Shown: positions 1 to 6,327, counted from the stretch's first letter. The stretch: 8,837 nt of DNA from Bacteroidales bacterium (GCA_017618435.1 JAFZUH010000332.1:1-8837); one strand, 5' to 3'. Notes: generated from the sequence alone by a model not told the origin. Program-made: numbers and translations.

Positions 1-131
1 AATTGTGGCAATAGTTTATACTTACCCCCTATATAATTCATTGGAGAGCAAATATAGTTATAACCTACCGAAGGATATTCTATAAAAGAATTCACTTGTG
101 TATTATTTCCTACTAAATTGTATTCTCTCAT
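1..131 (-). CDS. D12-class adenine-specific DNA methyltransferase (Dam/DpnM-like), N-terminal fragment
   Basis: An open frame of 43 codons starts with ATG at 131 and continues past the left edge. Residues 29-43 read SPMNYIGGKYKLLPQ. This matches the glycine-rich motif I (FxGxK-type, here NYIGGK at 32-37) near the N-terminus of D12-class N6-adenine methyltransferases such as Dam and M.DpnII, where it binds S-adenosylmethionine. The start is well fixed, because an in-frame TAG lies 9 bases upstream with no other start codon between. The DPPY catalytic motif would lie outside the window and cannot be checked. The gene follows uvrC on the same strand but has its own promoter at 194-201. Family members occur as solitary methylases, in phages, or paired with a restriction enzyme; the window does not show which applies. 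The family call is fairly safe, the target sequence unknown. Confidence 0.75.
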   Translation of the reverse strand, partial: MREYNLVGNNTQVNSFIEYPSVGYNYICSPMNYIGGKYKLLPQ

Positions 132-193
132 CTGTAACTACGATAGTTTAGACTAATAGAAATGTTCATTATATCCCTTTATTTTATAATATA

Positions 194-201
194 CAAAGAT
201 A
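194..201 (-). promoter_or_regulatory. Bacteroidota-type promoter -7 box for the methyltransferase gene
   Basis: The minus strand reads TATCTTTG, an exact match to the Bacteroidota -7 consensus TAnnTTTG. It lies about 60 bases upstream of the methyltransferase ATG at 131 and downstream of the uvrC stop codon. It therefore gives the methyltransferase its own promoter. No clear -33 TTG is found at the usual spacing, which lowers certainty. The predicted leader is roughly 55-60 bases. Confidence 0.55.
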
Positions 202-275
202 ACACTTTTATTACAATTGCAGAAAAAACTATATAGGCTTTTTACTCAAACAAGAAAAATTATATTATACGATTC

Positions 276-2105
276 TTATCGTTCAATAGCCTCGTCTCGT
301 TTTGAAGCAACCGCATGATAATAATTATACACACTCAAGGCTTTGCTTTTGCCTATTACCTGTTCCAAATCTTCCAATGACGCATTTTTGATAACACTTA
401 CCGAGCGAAACGTAGACAACAGTTTCGCTGCAATCTGCTCCCCTATACCTTGAATATTGGTCAGTTCTGTTTTTATCAAATCTTTATCTCTTTTGTTGCG
501 GTGATGAGTGATACCAAAACGGTGGGCTTCGTCTCTAAGATGTTGTATAATACGTTGTGTTTCTGACTTTTTATCAATAAACAAAGGTATAGGGTCGTTG
601 GGACGATAAATTTCTTCCAATCTTTTTGCGATACCCAACAGGGGTATGGTATTTTCCAAACCCAATTGTTGCAGCACTTGATAAGCCGCCGACACCTGTC
701 CTTTGCCCCCATCGACAACAATCAAATCGGGCAATGGTTTTTCTTCTTTCAACAGTCTTGAATAACGGCGGGTAAGCACTTCCGCCATGGTGGTAAAATC
801 ATCGGGTTTGTCCACTGTTTTTACATTATATATGCGGTATTCGCTTTTTGACGGACGGCCATTTCTGAAACACACCATTGACGAAACAGGAAATTGACCT
901 TGTATGTTTGAATTGTCAAAACATTCTATATATGCAGGCGGTTTGGGCAGTTGCATATCTTTTTGCATCGTTTCCAGCAATTGAATGCGGTGCAGTTCCG
1001 GATTGGACAATTCTTTCTGCCTTTGCTTTTCGTTCATGTAATTTGCAGCATTGTGCATGGCAAATTTCAGCAATTTATATTTTTCTCCCGATTTGGGAAC
1101 AACTACTTTTACATCTGCCAATTCAAAATCCAAAGCAAAAGGAACAATTATTTCCTTTGACGGATTGACGGCATTGTTGCGTATATCCACAATGGCATAC
1201 AAGAGCAAATCTTCCAACGATTCATCAAGGGCTTGTTTCACCATGAGCGTTTGTGTACTCACTATGGCTCCGTTTACCACATTAAAATAACATATATAAG
1301 CCGCTTCCACATCTCCGACAATAGCATAAACCTCAACATTATGAAGTGTTTCACTCAACACGATAGATTTTGACTGGTAAGTTTGCAAGAGCATAATTTT
1401 TTCTTTCACCTCCTGAGCTTTCTCAAAATTCATATCGGCGGCGTATGCCATCATTTTTTCTTTCAACTCATTGATGACAAATGTAGTATTACCTTTTAAT
1501 ATTTGCTCTACCTGCCGTATATTCGCCTGATAATCTTCAGCGGACTGATAGGCAACACAAGGAGCCATACATTTTTTGATATGGTAATCCAAACAAGGTT
1601 TGTATTTATGATTAGAGATTGCCTCTTGAGTGAGTTTCATCTTACAAGAACGCAAAGGGAACAATTCCGCCAATGTATCCAACAAGGAATGCAATGCCTT
1701 TACTGACGAATAGGGACCGAAATATTTTGATTTCGGGTCTGTTTTTCTACGCGTAGGAAACAATCTCGGAAACGGTTCGTTGGTAATGCACAACCACGGG
1801 TAGGTTTTGTCGTCTTTTAAAAGAATGTTGTATTTGGGCTGATATTGTTTTATCAAATTGTTTTCCAACAACAAGGCATCATTTTCTGTATCCACCACCG
1901 TATACTGAATATCGGCAATATTGGCGATAAGAGCCTGCAATTTTCTATGATGATGTTCCTTGTTGAAATAGGAAGAAACCCTTCTTTTCAGATTTTTGGC
2001 CTTGCCCACATAAATGACAGTACCCTCATCGTTGTAATATCGGTACACTCCACTTTGTTCCGGAAGTGTTTTTAATATATGGGCAATATGTTCGCTCTGT
2101 TTCAC
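276..2105 (-). CDS. uvrC: UvrABC excinuclease subunit C
   Basis: UvrC makes the 3' and 5' incisions around bulky DNA lesions in nucleotide excision repair, acting with UvrA and UvrB in the cytoplasm. Residue numbers here count from the TTG at 2120; subtract 5 for the preferred start. The N-terminal GIY-YIG nuclease domain spans about 20-100, with GVY at 24-26 and YVG at 37-39. Four cysteines at 159, 176, 184 and 188 match the iron-sulphur cluster positions of UvrC. A UVR (UvrB-binding) motif lies at about 213-248. The C-terminal RNase H-like nuclease carries FDNSN (D402), VVDGGKGQ (D470) and RDEAHRF (H533), the expected metal-binding residues. A helix-hairpin-helix tail (NIQGIG) starts near 555. 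No ATG occurs near the N-terminus: the choices are GTG at 2105 or TTG at 2120. GTG is preferred because it leaves 18 residues before GVY. The gene follows prfA by 2-17 bases, so translational coupling is likely. Length is normal (609 or 614 residues). Confidence 0.97.
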   Translation of the reverse strand: MKQSEHIAHILKTLPEQSGVYRYYNDEGTVIYVGKAKNLKRRVSSYFNKEHHHRKLQALIANIADIQYTVVDTENDALLLENNLIKQYQPKYNILLKDDKTYPWLCITNEPFPRLFPTRRKTDPKSKYFGPYSSVKALHSLLDTLAELFPLRSCKMKLTQEAISNHKYKPCLDYHIKKCMAPCVAYQSAEDYQANIRQVEQILKGNTTFVINELKEKMMAYAADMNFEKAQEVKEKIMLLQTYQSKSIVLSETLHNVEVYAIVGDVEAAYICYFNVVNGAIVSTQTLMVKQALDESLEDLLLYAIVDIRNNAVNPSKEIIVPFALDFELADVKVVVPKSGEKYKLLKFAMHNAANYMNEKQRQKELSNPELHRIQLLETMQKDMQLPKPPAYIECFDNSNIQGQFPVSSMVCFRNGRPSKSEYRIYNVKTVDKPDDFTTMAEVLTRRYSRLLKEEKPLPDLIVVDGGKGQVSAAYQVLQQLGLENTIPLLGIAKRLEEIYRPNDPIPLFIDKKSETQRIIQHLRDEAHRFGITHHRNKRDKDLIKTELTNIQGIGEQIAAKLLSTFRSVSVIKNASLEDLEQVIGKSKALSVYNYYHAVASKRDEAIER

Positions 2106-2122
2106 AACAATGGAAATCAATT

Positions 2123-3208
2123 CTATTGTGCTTCAACCGCTTCTTTTAGTCTTTCTGCATTTTCCGCTACCTGCAAGGCTTCTATCGTTTCCTGAATATC
2201 ACCGTCCATAAAACCGATAAGATTGTACATGGTCAAATTGATTCTATGGTCTGTTACCCTATTTTGAGGATAATTGTAGGTGCGTATTTTCGCTGACCTG
2301 TCACCGGTGGAAACCATTGTTTTGCGTTTGGAAGCCACTTCGTTGAGATATTTTTGATATTCCATTTCAAAAATCCTCGTTCTCAACACTTTCATTGCCT
2401 TTTCAAGATTCTTGATTTGTGATTTTTCATCTTGAATGGCAACCACAATTCCAGTAGGTATGTGGGTTAGCCGCACGGCGGAATAAGTTGTATTGACCGA
2501 CTGACCTCCCGGACCGGAAGAACAATAGGTATCTTTTCGTATATCACTTTGTTTGAGTTCCACATCAAACTCATCGGCTTCCGGTAAAACAACCACCGAG
2601 GCCGCTGAGGTATGCACACGACCTTGAGCCTCTGTTTGCGGAACGCGTTGCACACGGTGAACGCCCGATTCGTATTTCAACAAACCGTAAACACCTTCTC
2701 CGATAACATTGAATACAATTTCCTTGAATCCGCCCATAGTGCCTTCGGTTGAAGAAACCACATCTATTTTCCAATTTTTCGATTCACAATAATGGGTGTA
2801 CATTCTGAACAAATCGCCGGCAAAAATACTTGCCTCGTCGCCACCGGTACCCGCACGTATTTCCACTACGGCATTTTTATTGTCTTGAGGGTCTGACGGT
2901 ATGAGCAACAAACGGATTTCTTCTTCCATCTTTTCGCAATCTTCTGTCAATTGAGCCAATTCTTCTTTGGCCATCAATCTAAAATCTTCATCTTTTTCGG
3001 TTGCCAGCACTTCTTTGGCATTGGCAATATTGTCCAATATATTTTTGTAACGTTTGTAAGCATCTACAACAGGCTGCAGGTCTTTGTAGTCTTTGTTCAA
3101 CTTCACATAACGTTTCATATCGGCAATAATATCGGGCTGAACTATCTGTTCGCCTATTTCCAACCATCTCTGCCGAATAATTTCCAATTTGTCTAATAAC
3201 GAATCCAT
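2123..3208 (-). CDS. prfA: peptide chain release factor 1 (RF1)
   Basis: RF1 recognises UAA and UAG stop codons in the ribosomal A site and triggers hydrolysis of peptidyl-tRNA. The 361-residue protein has the usual family length. The tripeptide anticodon is PQT at 190-192, in the context VQRVPQTEAQGR. The PxT form identifies RF1 rather than RF2, which has SPF. The catalytic GGQ is at 234-236 (SSGPGGQSVNTT), whose glutamine is normally methylated by PrmC. The N-terminal 100 residues are the helical domain 1. The ATG at 3208 fits the family N-terminus. A -7 promoter box lies 18 bases upstream, which gives a very short leader. uvrC starts immediately downstream, so the two genes are probably one transcript; the pairing has no obvious functional logic. 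Confidence 0.98.
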   Translation of the reverse strand: MDSLLDKLEIIRQRWLEIGEQIVQPDIIADMKRYVKLNKDYKDLQPVVDAYKRYKNILDNIANAKEVLATEKDEDFRLMAKEELAQLTEDCEKMEEEIRLLLIPSDPQDNKNAVVEIRAGTGGDEASIFAGDLFRMYTHYCESKNWKIDVVSSTEGTMGGFKEIVFNVIGEGVYGLLKYESGVHRVQRVPQTEAQGRVHTSAASVVVLPEADEFDVELKQSDIRKDTYCSSGPGGQSVNTTYSAVRLTHIPTGIVVAIQDEKSQIKNLEKAMKVLRTRIFEMEYQKYLNEVASKRKTMVSTGDRSAKIRTYNYPQNRVTDHRINLTMYNLIGFMDGDIQETIEALQVAENAERLKEAVEAQ

Positions 3209-3226
3209 ATTTTTTCTCTAAAAATG

Positions 3227-3234
3227 CAAAGATA
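3227..3234 (-). promoter_or_regulatory. Bacteroidota-type promoter -7 box for prfA-uvrC
   Basis: The minus strand reads TATCTTTG (consensus TAnnTTTG), 18 bases before the prfA ATG. It lies just after the terminator of the upstream operon, so prfA-uvrC should be transcribed independently. The predicted 5' leader is only about 10-15 bases. No good -33 TTG is visible. Confidence 0.6.
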
Positions 3235-3272
3235 GCACAAAAAATTCTAAAATCATATAAGTTTACCAAGAT

Positions 3273-3304
3273 AAAAAACAAAGCAACCAATTTTAGGTTG
3301 CTTT
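3273..3304 (-). terminator. intrinsic terminator of the three-gene export operon
   Basis: AAAGCAACC (3280-3288) and GGTTGCTTT (3296-3304) form a perfect 9-bp stem with a 7-base loop. On the minus strand the stem is followed by GTTTTTTAT, a clear U-tract. It lies 83 bases past the stop codon of the vWA/beta-barrel gene and before the prfA promoter. On the plus strand the stem is followed only by ATTATG, so it should act mainly leftward. The remaining intergenic bases, 3305-3386, show nothing recognisable. Confidence 0.85.
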
Positions 3305-3386
3305 ATTATGATGTACCTTATTTCTCATCTGACAACAAGGACATCTTTAATATAAAAATAGAATACTCTTGAGTAGGTGAATGATT

Positions 3387-5066
3387 TTACTTTTTAACTT
3401 TAATCTTATTGCCCAAATGCCAACCCAACGTAACGCTCGGTTCTACCATTATTATATCCAATATTACCCCCATATTCAGATTACCTGTGATATAAAATCT
3501 ATCCGATAAAATTTTACCAAAACGTAATTCCAATGGCAAATAAACACCACTTGTCATAATAAAACCAGTCAATGGTGTAATACCTATAATAAACGGACGC
3601 TTATTAAGGTCACCAACCAGTGCAAGCAAACCTACTTTAACATCAAATCCGGCATAAAAATCATCTAAAAAATTAAAACTCGGACCGATATTCATATAAC
3701 AACCAAGTGCAAATTTATCGGACAATGGATAGGCAAAATCCACACCGAATTTTACACTAAAACCTAATGTAAAATCAGTATATGTTTGCTGATCAGATAA
3801 GTGGCGGTTACCATATCTATCGGTCTGGTACAAATACTCATAACGCGAGAAGACTGAAAAAGGCATTCCAAAGGTTACATTAAACCCAAGAAATACACTT
3901 CTACCTGTTTTGGGAGGTGCAGGTGGAAGAATATCCTTCTTAGGCTCGCATTCCAATACCCAACGCACTTTTCCATATTGGGCTTCTCCGATATATACAT
4001 CCAAGGTTTGCCATCTCTGTGTCAAATTGCGTATAATTTGTTGAAAAAACTTTTCAACCTCTTCAAAATTATTAGACAATTTAAAATGGTCTCTATCTGG
4101 TGTCGTTCTTCGTAGCACATCTTCAAACAACTTTAAATCTTCTGCAGAAAACTCCTCTGAACCGGAAAATCCGACAGCGAAATGTTCCAACGGTTTTCCT
4201 AATATTGTTGTGCCATTCCACTGCAAACGAGGACTTAAATAGGCTAAATACTCATTTTTGCTTCCCCGTTGCATTCTCTTTGAAATATTGTCATTTATAG
4301 ATGCGTTATCCAATCCGTCTGTTAATGTTATCATATATGTTCCATTATATTTTTGCGGATTTAATTTTTTAACAGCAACATACTCTTCTATCATTTGCAT
4401 GGCTTTATCCATTGAAAAATACAAGGCTGTTTCTGTACCCATAGAAGAACTGCGTATAAAGCTTTCAAATTTATAAGCATTATTCGCATCAATTGGAGTA
4501 ATAGGGAATACTTGAGATTTGGCCTTGTCCATACCGGCAAAGGCGATAATACCAACATGTACATTACCTGAAGACACCCTACTAATAGAATTGACAAACT
4601 CTATTGTCATAGTTTTCATACGTGCTATATCATGGGTCATAGAACTACTATAATCCAGCACAAGCATCATGACTATATCATTTTGAGTATACCCCCTTGA
4701 TTTTCCCTTACAAGCCTCAACATCTCCTTTCCACTTGAAGTTATCTTCGTCCCAATATTGAAAAGTCAAATTTTCCCATGATTCACAGGGGACTCCCACC
4801 TTTTCAAAAGAAAATTTTATCAAAGTTGCATCTAAAGAACCACATTTAATATTTTCTTTCGTTCCTCTGAATATTTTATTGGGAAACTCCATTTTTCCAT
4901 CTATGGTTATGCCTTTGGTATGCACATCTTTCAATGTGTAATCGCCTTCTGCATGCCTTTCATAAAAACCCTCTATCCAATATTCTTGTGCTGTCGCACT
5001 AACAAACATTCCTAAAAAAAGGAATAGTATACAAAAACTTTTAAATTTAAACCTATAATTATTCAT
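3387..5066 (-). CDS. exported von Willebrand factor A domain protein with predicted C-terminal outer-membrane beta-barrel
   Basis: The function is unknown. Residues 1-27 form a signal peptide (basic start, hydrophobic core, likely cut after ATA or ATAQ). Residues 28-125 are an uncharacterised segment with cysteines at 75, 94 and 119. A von Willebrand A domain runs from about 131 to 350. Its metal-ion-dependent adhesion site looks complete: DYSSS (D138, S140, S142), a threonine in GTETA (T211 or T213), and LTDGLDN (D250). This predicts metal-dependent binding to a protein or other ligand. A proline-rich linker (about 378-388) leads to residues 389-559, which alternate polar and hydrophobic or aromatic residues in about eight strand-like segments. 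That pattern suggests a small outer-membrane beta-barrel, although the last residue is Lys rather than the usual Phe. If so, the vWA domain is tethered at the outer membrane; its side is unknown. It is the last gene of the operon, 12 bases after the cysteine-rich gene, and is followed by a strong terminator. The vWA call is firm, the barrel is inferred. Confidence 0.85.
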   Translation of the reverse strand: MNNYRFKFKSFCILFLFLGMFVSATAQEYWIEGFYERHAEGDYTLKDVHTKGITIDGKMEFPNKIFRGTKENIKCGSLDATLIKFSFEKVGVPCESWENLTFQYWDEDNFKWKGDVEACKGKSRGYTQNDIVMMLVLDYSSSMTHDIARMKTMTIEFVNSISRVSSGNVHVGIIAFAGMDKAKSQVFPITPIDANNAYKFESFIRSSSMGTETALYFSMDKAMQMIEEYVAVKKLNPQKYNGTYMITLTDGLDNASINDNISKRMQRGSKNEYLAYLSPRLQWNGTTILGKPLEHFAVGFSGSEEFSAEDLKLFEDVLRRTTPDRDHFKLSNNFEEVEKFFQQIIRNLTQRWQTLDVYIGEAQYGKVRWVLECEPKKDILPPAPPKTGRSVFLGFNVTFGMPFSVFSRYEYLYQTDRYGNRHLSDQQTYTDFTLGFSVKFGVDFAYPLSDKFALGCYMNIGPSFNFLDDFYAGFDVKVGLLALVGDLNKRPFIIGITPLTGFIMTSGVYLPLELRFGKILSDRFYITGNLNMGVILDIIMVEPSVTLGWHLGNKIKVKK

Positions 5067-5078
5067 CTTGCTTAATTT

Positions 5079-5687
5079 TTAATCTTTTACATATACATAA
5101 CCTTCTCCCCAACAGGATTGGCATTTTTGTTTAATTTTTGCATATCCATCGCACGTAGGGCAAGGATAACAACCTTTTCCCTCACACTTGGTACACCTTG
5201 AAGAAGAATATCCCCGTCCGCCACACATATTGCAAGTAACAGAATAGGATTCCTGCCCGTCGTATCCACGCCCTCCACATTGGCGGCATGCTGCCTTATA
5301 GGACACGGGTATTGTTCCGGCACCTCTGCAATAGGAACAATTAATGTACACCGTCTGACCATTTTGTGTAGTTGGTCGCTGTCCGTTTCTGCAATGAGTA
5401 CATTTTTCTTGTCTTTCCATAGGAAAGTATTTGTTTCCATGACAATAGGAACATGTTTTATTCCTATATTTTGTTAGAGAACCGCTGCCACTACAATTGC
5501 TACATCTTGTGTCTTTTGTTCCCTTATAATCACATGATTCACAATAAATAGCACCATTATGACATTTGGAATTAGTACATTTTGCCACACGTTCACCCGA
5601 GCCGCCGCAAATATCACATCTAACCCTTGATTGTGCCATAACAGACGTGACACACAAGGTCAAACAAATTATAAATAACTTTTTCAT
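5079..5687 (-). CDS. exported cysteine-rich protein built of DnaJ-type CxxCxGxG zinc-finger motifs
   Basis: The protein has 202 residues with a signal peptide at 1-18 or 19 (MKKLF start, hydrophobic core, VMA then QS). The mature part carries 25 cysteines. Seven motifs fit CxxCxGxG strictly, starting at residues 24, 62, 117, 134, 152, 165 and 189. About five more are degenerate, near 37, 49, 79, 96 and 176. DnaJ/Hsp40 has four such motifs that bind two zinc ions and unfolded protein; here there are about three times as many, without a J domain. Zinc binding and a binding or scaffold role are inferred. The open frame extends upstream to GTG 5720 or ATG 5714, but ATG 5687 is preferred because the signal peptide begins there. 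The extra 11 codons lie inside a 63-bp repeat shared with the preceding gene. It is the middle gene of the operon, 51 bases after the small gene and 12 before the vWA gene. Its precise function is not known. Confidence 0.85.
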   Translation of the reverse strand: MKKLFIICLTLCVTSVMAQSRVRCDICGGSGERVAKCTNSKCHNGAIYCESCDYKGTKDTRCSNCSGSGSLTKYRNKTCSYCHGNKYFPMERQEKCTHCRNGQRPTTQNGQTVYINCSYCRGAGTIPVSYKAACRQCGGRGYDGQESYSVTCNMCGGRGYSSSRCTKCEGKGCYPCPTCDGYAKIKQKCQSCWGEGYVYVKD

Positions 5688-5743
5688 TATTATCTTGTGC
5701 CATTTATATCCCATCGGCACGTCGGTTTTTGTTAAAAATTAAT
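5681..5743. repeat. 63-bp perfect direct repeat, copy 1 (leader of the cysteine-rich gene)
   Basis: This stretch is identical over 63 bp to 6026-6088, at an offset of 345 bp. Read on the minus strand, it begins in the last codon of the small secreted-protein gene. It ends at the second codon (plus one base) of the cysteine-rich gene. It therefore spans the whole intergenic leader. It contains GTGCC/GGCAC (5697-5701 and 5716-5720), a 5-bp stem with a 14-base loop ending 9 bases before the ATG at 5687. No -7 promoter consensus is seen inside it. Confidence 0.97.
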
Positions 5744-6032
5744 CAACTTTTTTTAATGTTCTTGAACCTAATTGTAGGTATGTTTCACCATCTGTTCTAT
5801 ACCATTTTCCATATTGTATTTTATCCTTACCTTCAACAGTATAGGTAAACCTACCATCTTCATCTTCATCAATAATCACTAAACTTACGGCATAATATCC
5901 GCCAATGTACAAAGAAAATCGATTACCCGACACAATGATATAATCATTACCTGTTTGATATTTACCATTAGGTACAGCAACTGCGACTAACATCATAACT
6001 ACAAATAATACACTTAATACTATTCTTTTCAT
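5739..6032 (-). CDS. small exported protein of unknown function
   Basis: I do not recognise this 97-residue protein. It starts with a typical signal peptide (MKRIVLSVLFVVMMLVAVA, likely cut near residue 19). A short mature domain of about 78 residues follows, rich in Gly, Tyr and alternating hydrophobic residues, which suggests beta strands. An acidic run, DEDEDG, lies near residue 56. The mature part has no cysteine, so it is not a lipoprotein. The frame stays open upstream to GTG 6065, but those residues come from the 63-bp repeat. ATG 6032 is preferred because the signal peptide starts there. It is the first gene of the export operon, and its stop codon lies inside the second copy of that repeat. 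A small lipocalin-like or beta-sandwich fold is possible but unproven. The reading frame is convincing because of the signal peptide and conserved spacing, but the gene is short. Confidence 0.75.
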   Translation of the reverse strand: MKRIVLSVLFVVMMLVAVAVPNGKYQTGNDYIIVSGNRFSLYIGGYYAVSLVIIDEDEDGRFTYTVEGKDKIQYGKWYRTDGETYLQLGSRTLKKVD

Positions 6033-6088
6033 TATTATCTTGTGCCATTTATATCCCATCGGCACGTCGGTTTTTGTTAAAAATTAAT
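6026..6088. repeat. 63-bp perfect direct repeat, copy 2 (leader of the small secreted-protein gene)
   Basis: This copy is identical to 5681-5743. It covers the leader and the first codon (plus one base) of the small gene that starts at 6032. The same GTGCC/GGCAC hairpin (6042-6046 and 6061-6065) precedes the start codon. The identity stops one base into codon 3 of both genes, and the downstream coding sequences are unrelated. The copies are therefore a shared leader module, not the remains of a whole-gene duplication. Confidence 0.97.
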
Positions 6089-6144
6089 TGAATTAAATTG
6101 TTTTTGTTTGTGCCGAATATGTTAAGGTAAAAATTTGCACATAA

Positions 6145-6327
6145 AAAAAGCGTGGCACTTTTTCGCTTTCATTGGATTTCTTGAGGTCTTCGACTTACCT
6201 GACATTCCCAACTACAACGAGTAAAGCCCACGCCGAATGGCGGGAGCGCCGTTGCTTTACTCTGGGAATGTCATACTTGAAAGTGTCGAAGTTTCAAGAA
6301 ATCCAGTGTTAAGCGACTTCGCTTTTT
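6145..6327. repeat. large imperfect palindrome with GC-rich tip (MITE-like element, two-way terminator or structured RNA)
   Basis: The two halves pair in five blocks: AAAAAGCG (6145-6152) with CGCTTTTT (6320-6327); TGGATTTCTTGA (6173-6184) with 6294-6305; CTTCGAC (6188-6194) with 6285-6291; TGACATTCCCA (6200-6210) with 6263-6273; and GAGTAAAGC (6219-6227) with 6254-6262. The tip (6228-6253) is GC-rich and has its own small hairpins. Both outer ends run into T-tracts on the outgoing strand: seven T on minus (6149-6143) and five on plus (6323-6327). No transposase gene or clear target-site duplication is seen. Local hairpins within each half (for example 6276-6282 with 6292-6298) compete with the long fold. 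The structure is directly visible; its nature is inferred. Confidence 0.85.

Noticed and set aside
138..169. A 13-codon minus-strand frame overlapping the methyltransferase start by ATGA
   Set aside because: It resembles a leader peptide but is too short to support, has no bias toward particular codons, and such overlaps arise by chance.
223..243. A possible terminator after uvrC (A-tract, CTATATAG, T-tract on the minus strand)
   Set aside because: The stem is almost all A-U with a two-base bulge and few GC pairs, so it would be weak. It may help, but cannot be called with confidence.
2951..3196. Long plus-strand and alternate-frame reading frames inside prfA, uvrC, the vWA gene and typA
   Set aside because: They are antisense or shifted shadows of genes with clear conserved motifs, and none shows a domain of its own.
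5688..5720. N-terminal extension of the cysteine-rich protein to GTG 5720 (and the same at 6033-6065 for the small protein)
   Set aside because: A good signal peptide starts at the internal ATG in both genes, and the extension is encoded wholly inside the 63-bp repeat. It is kept only as a finding to test.
6123..6206. A 27-codon minus-strand frame beginning MSGKSKTSRNPMKAK
   Set aside because: It is very short and made from the left arm of the palindrome. Its composition follows the repeat and nothing supports translation.
6145..6327. Reading the palindrome as a CRISPR array, tRNA, integron attC site or group II intron
   Set aside because: There are no spaced direct repeats, no cloverleaf with a CCA-proximal T-loop, no RYYYAAC/GTTRRRY attC core sites, and no intron domain V or reverse transcriptase.
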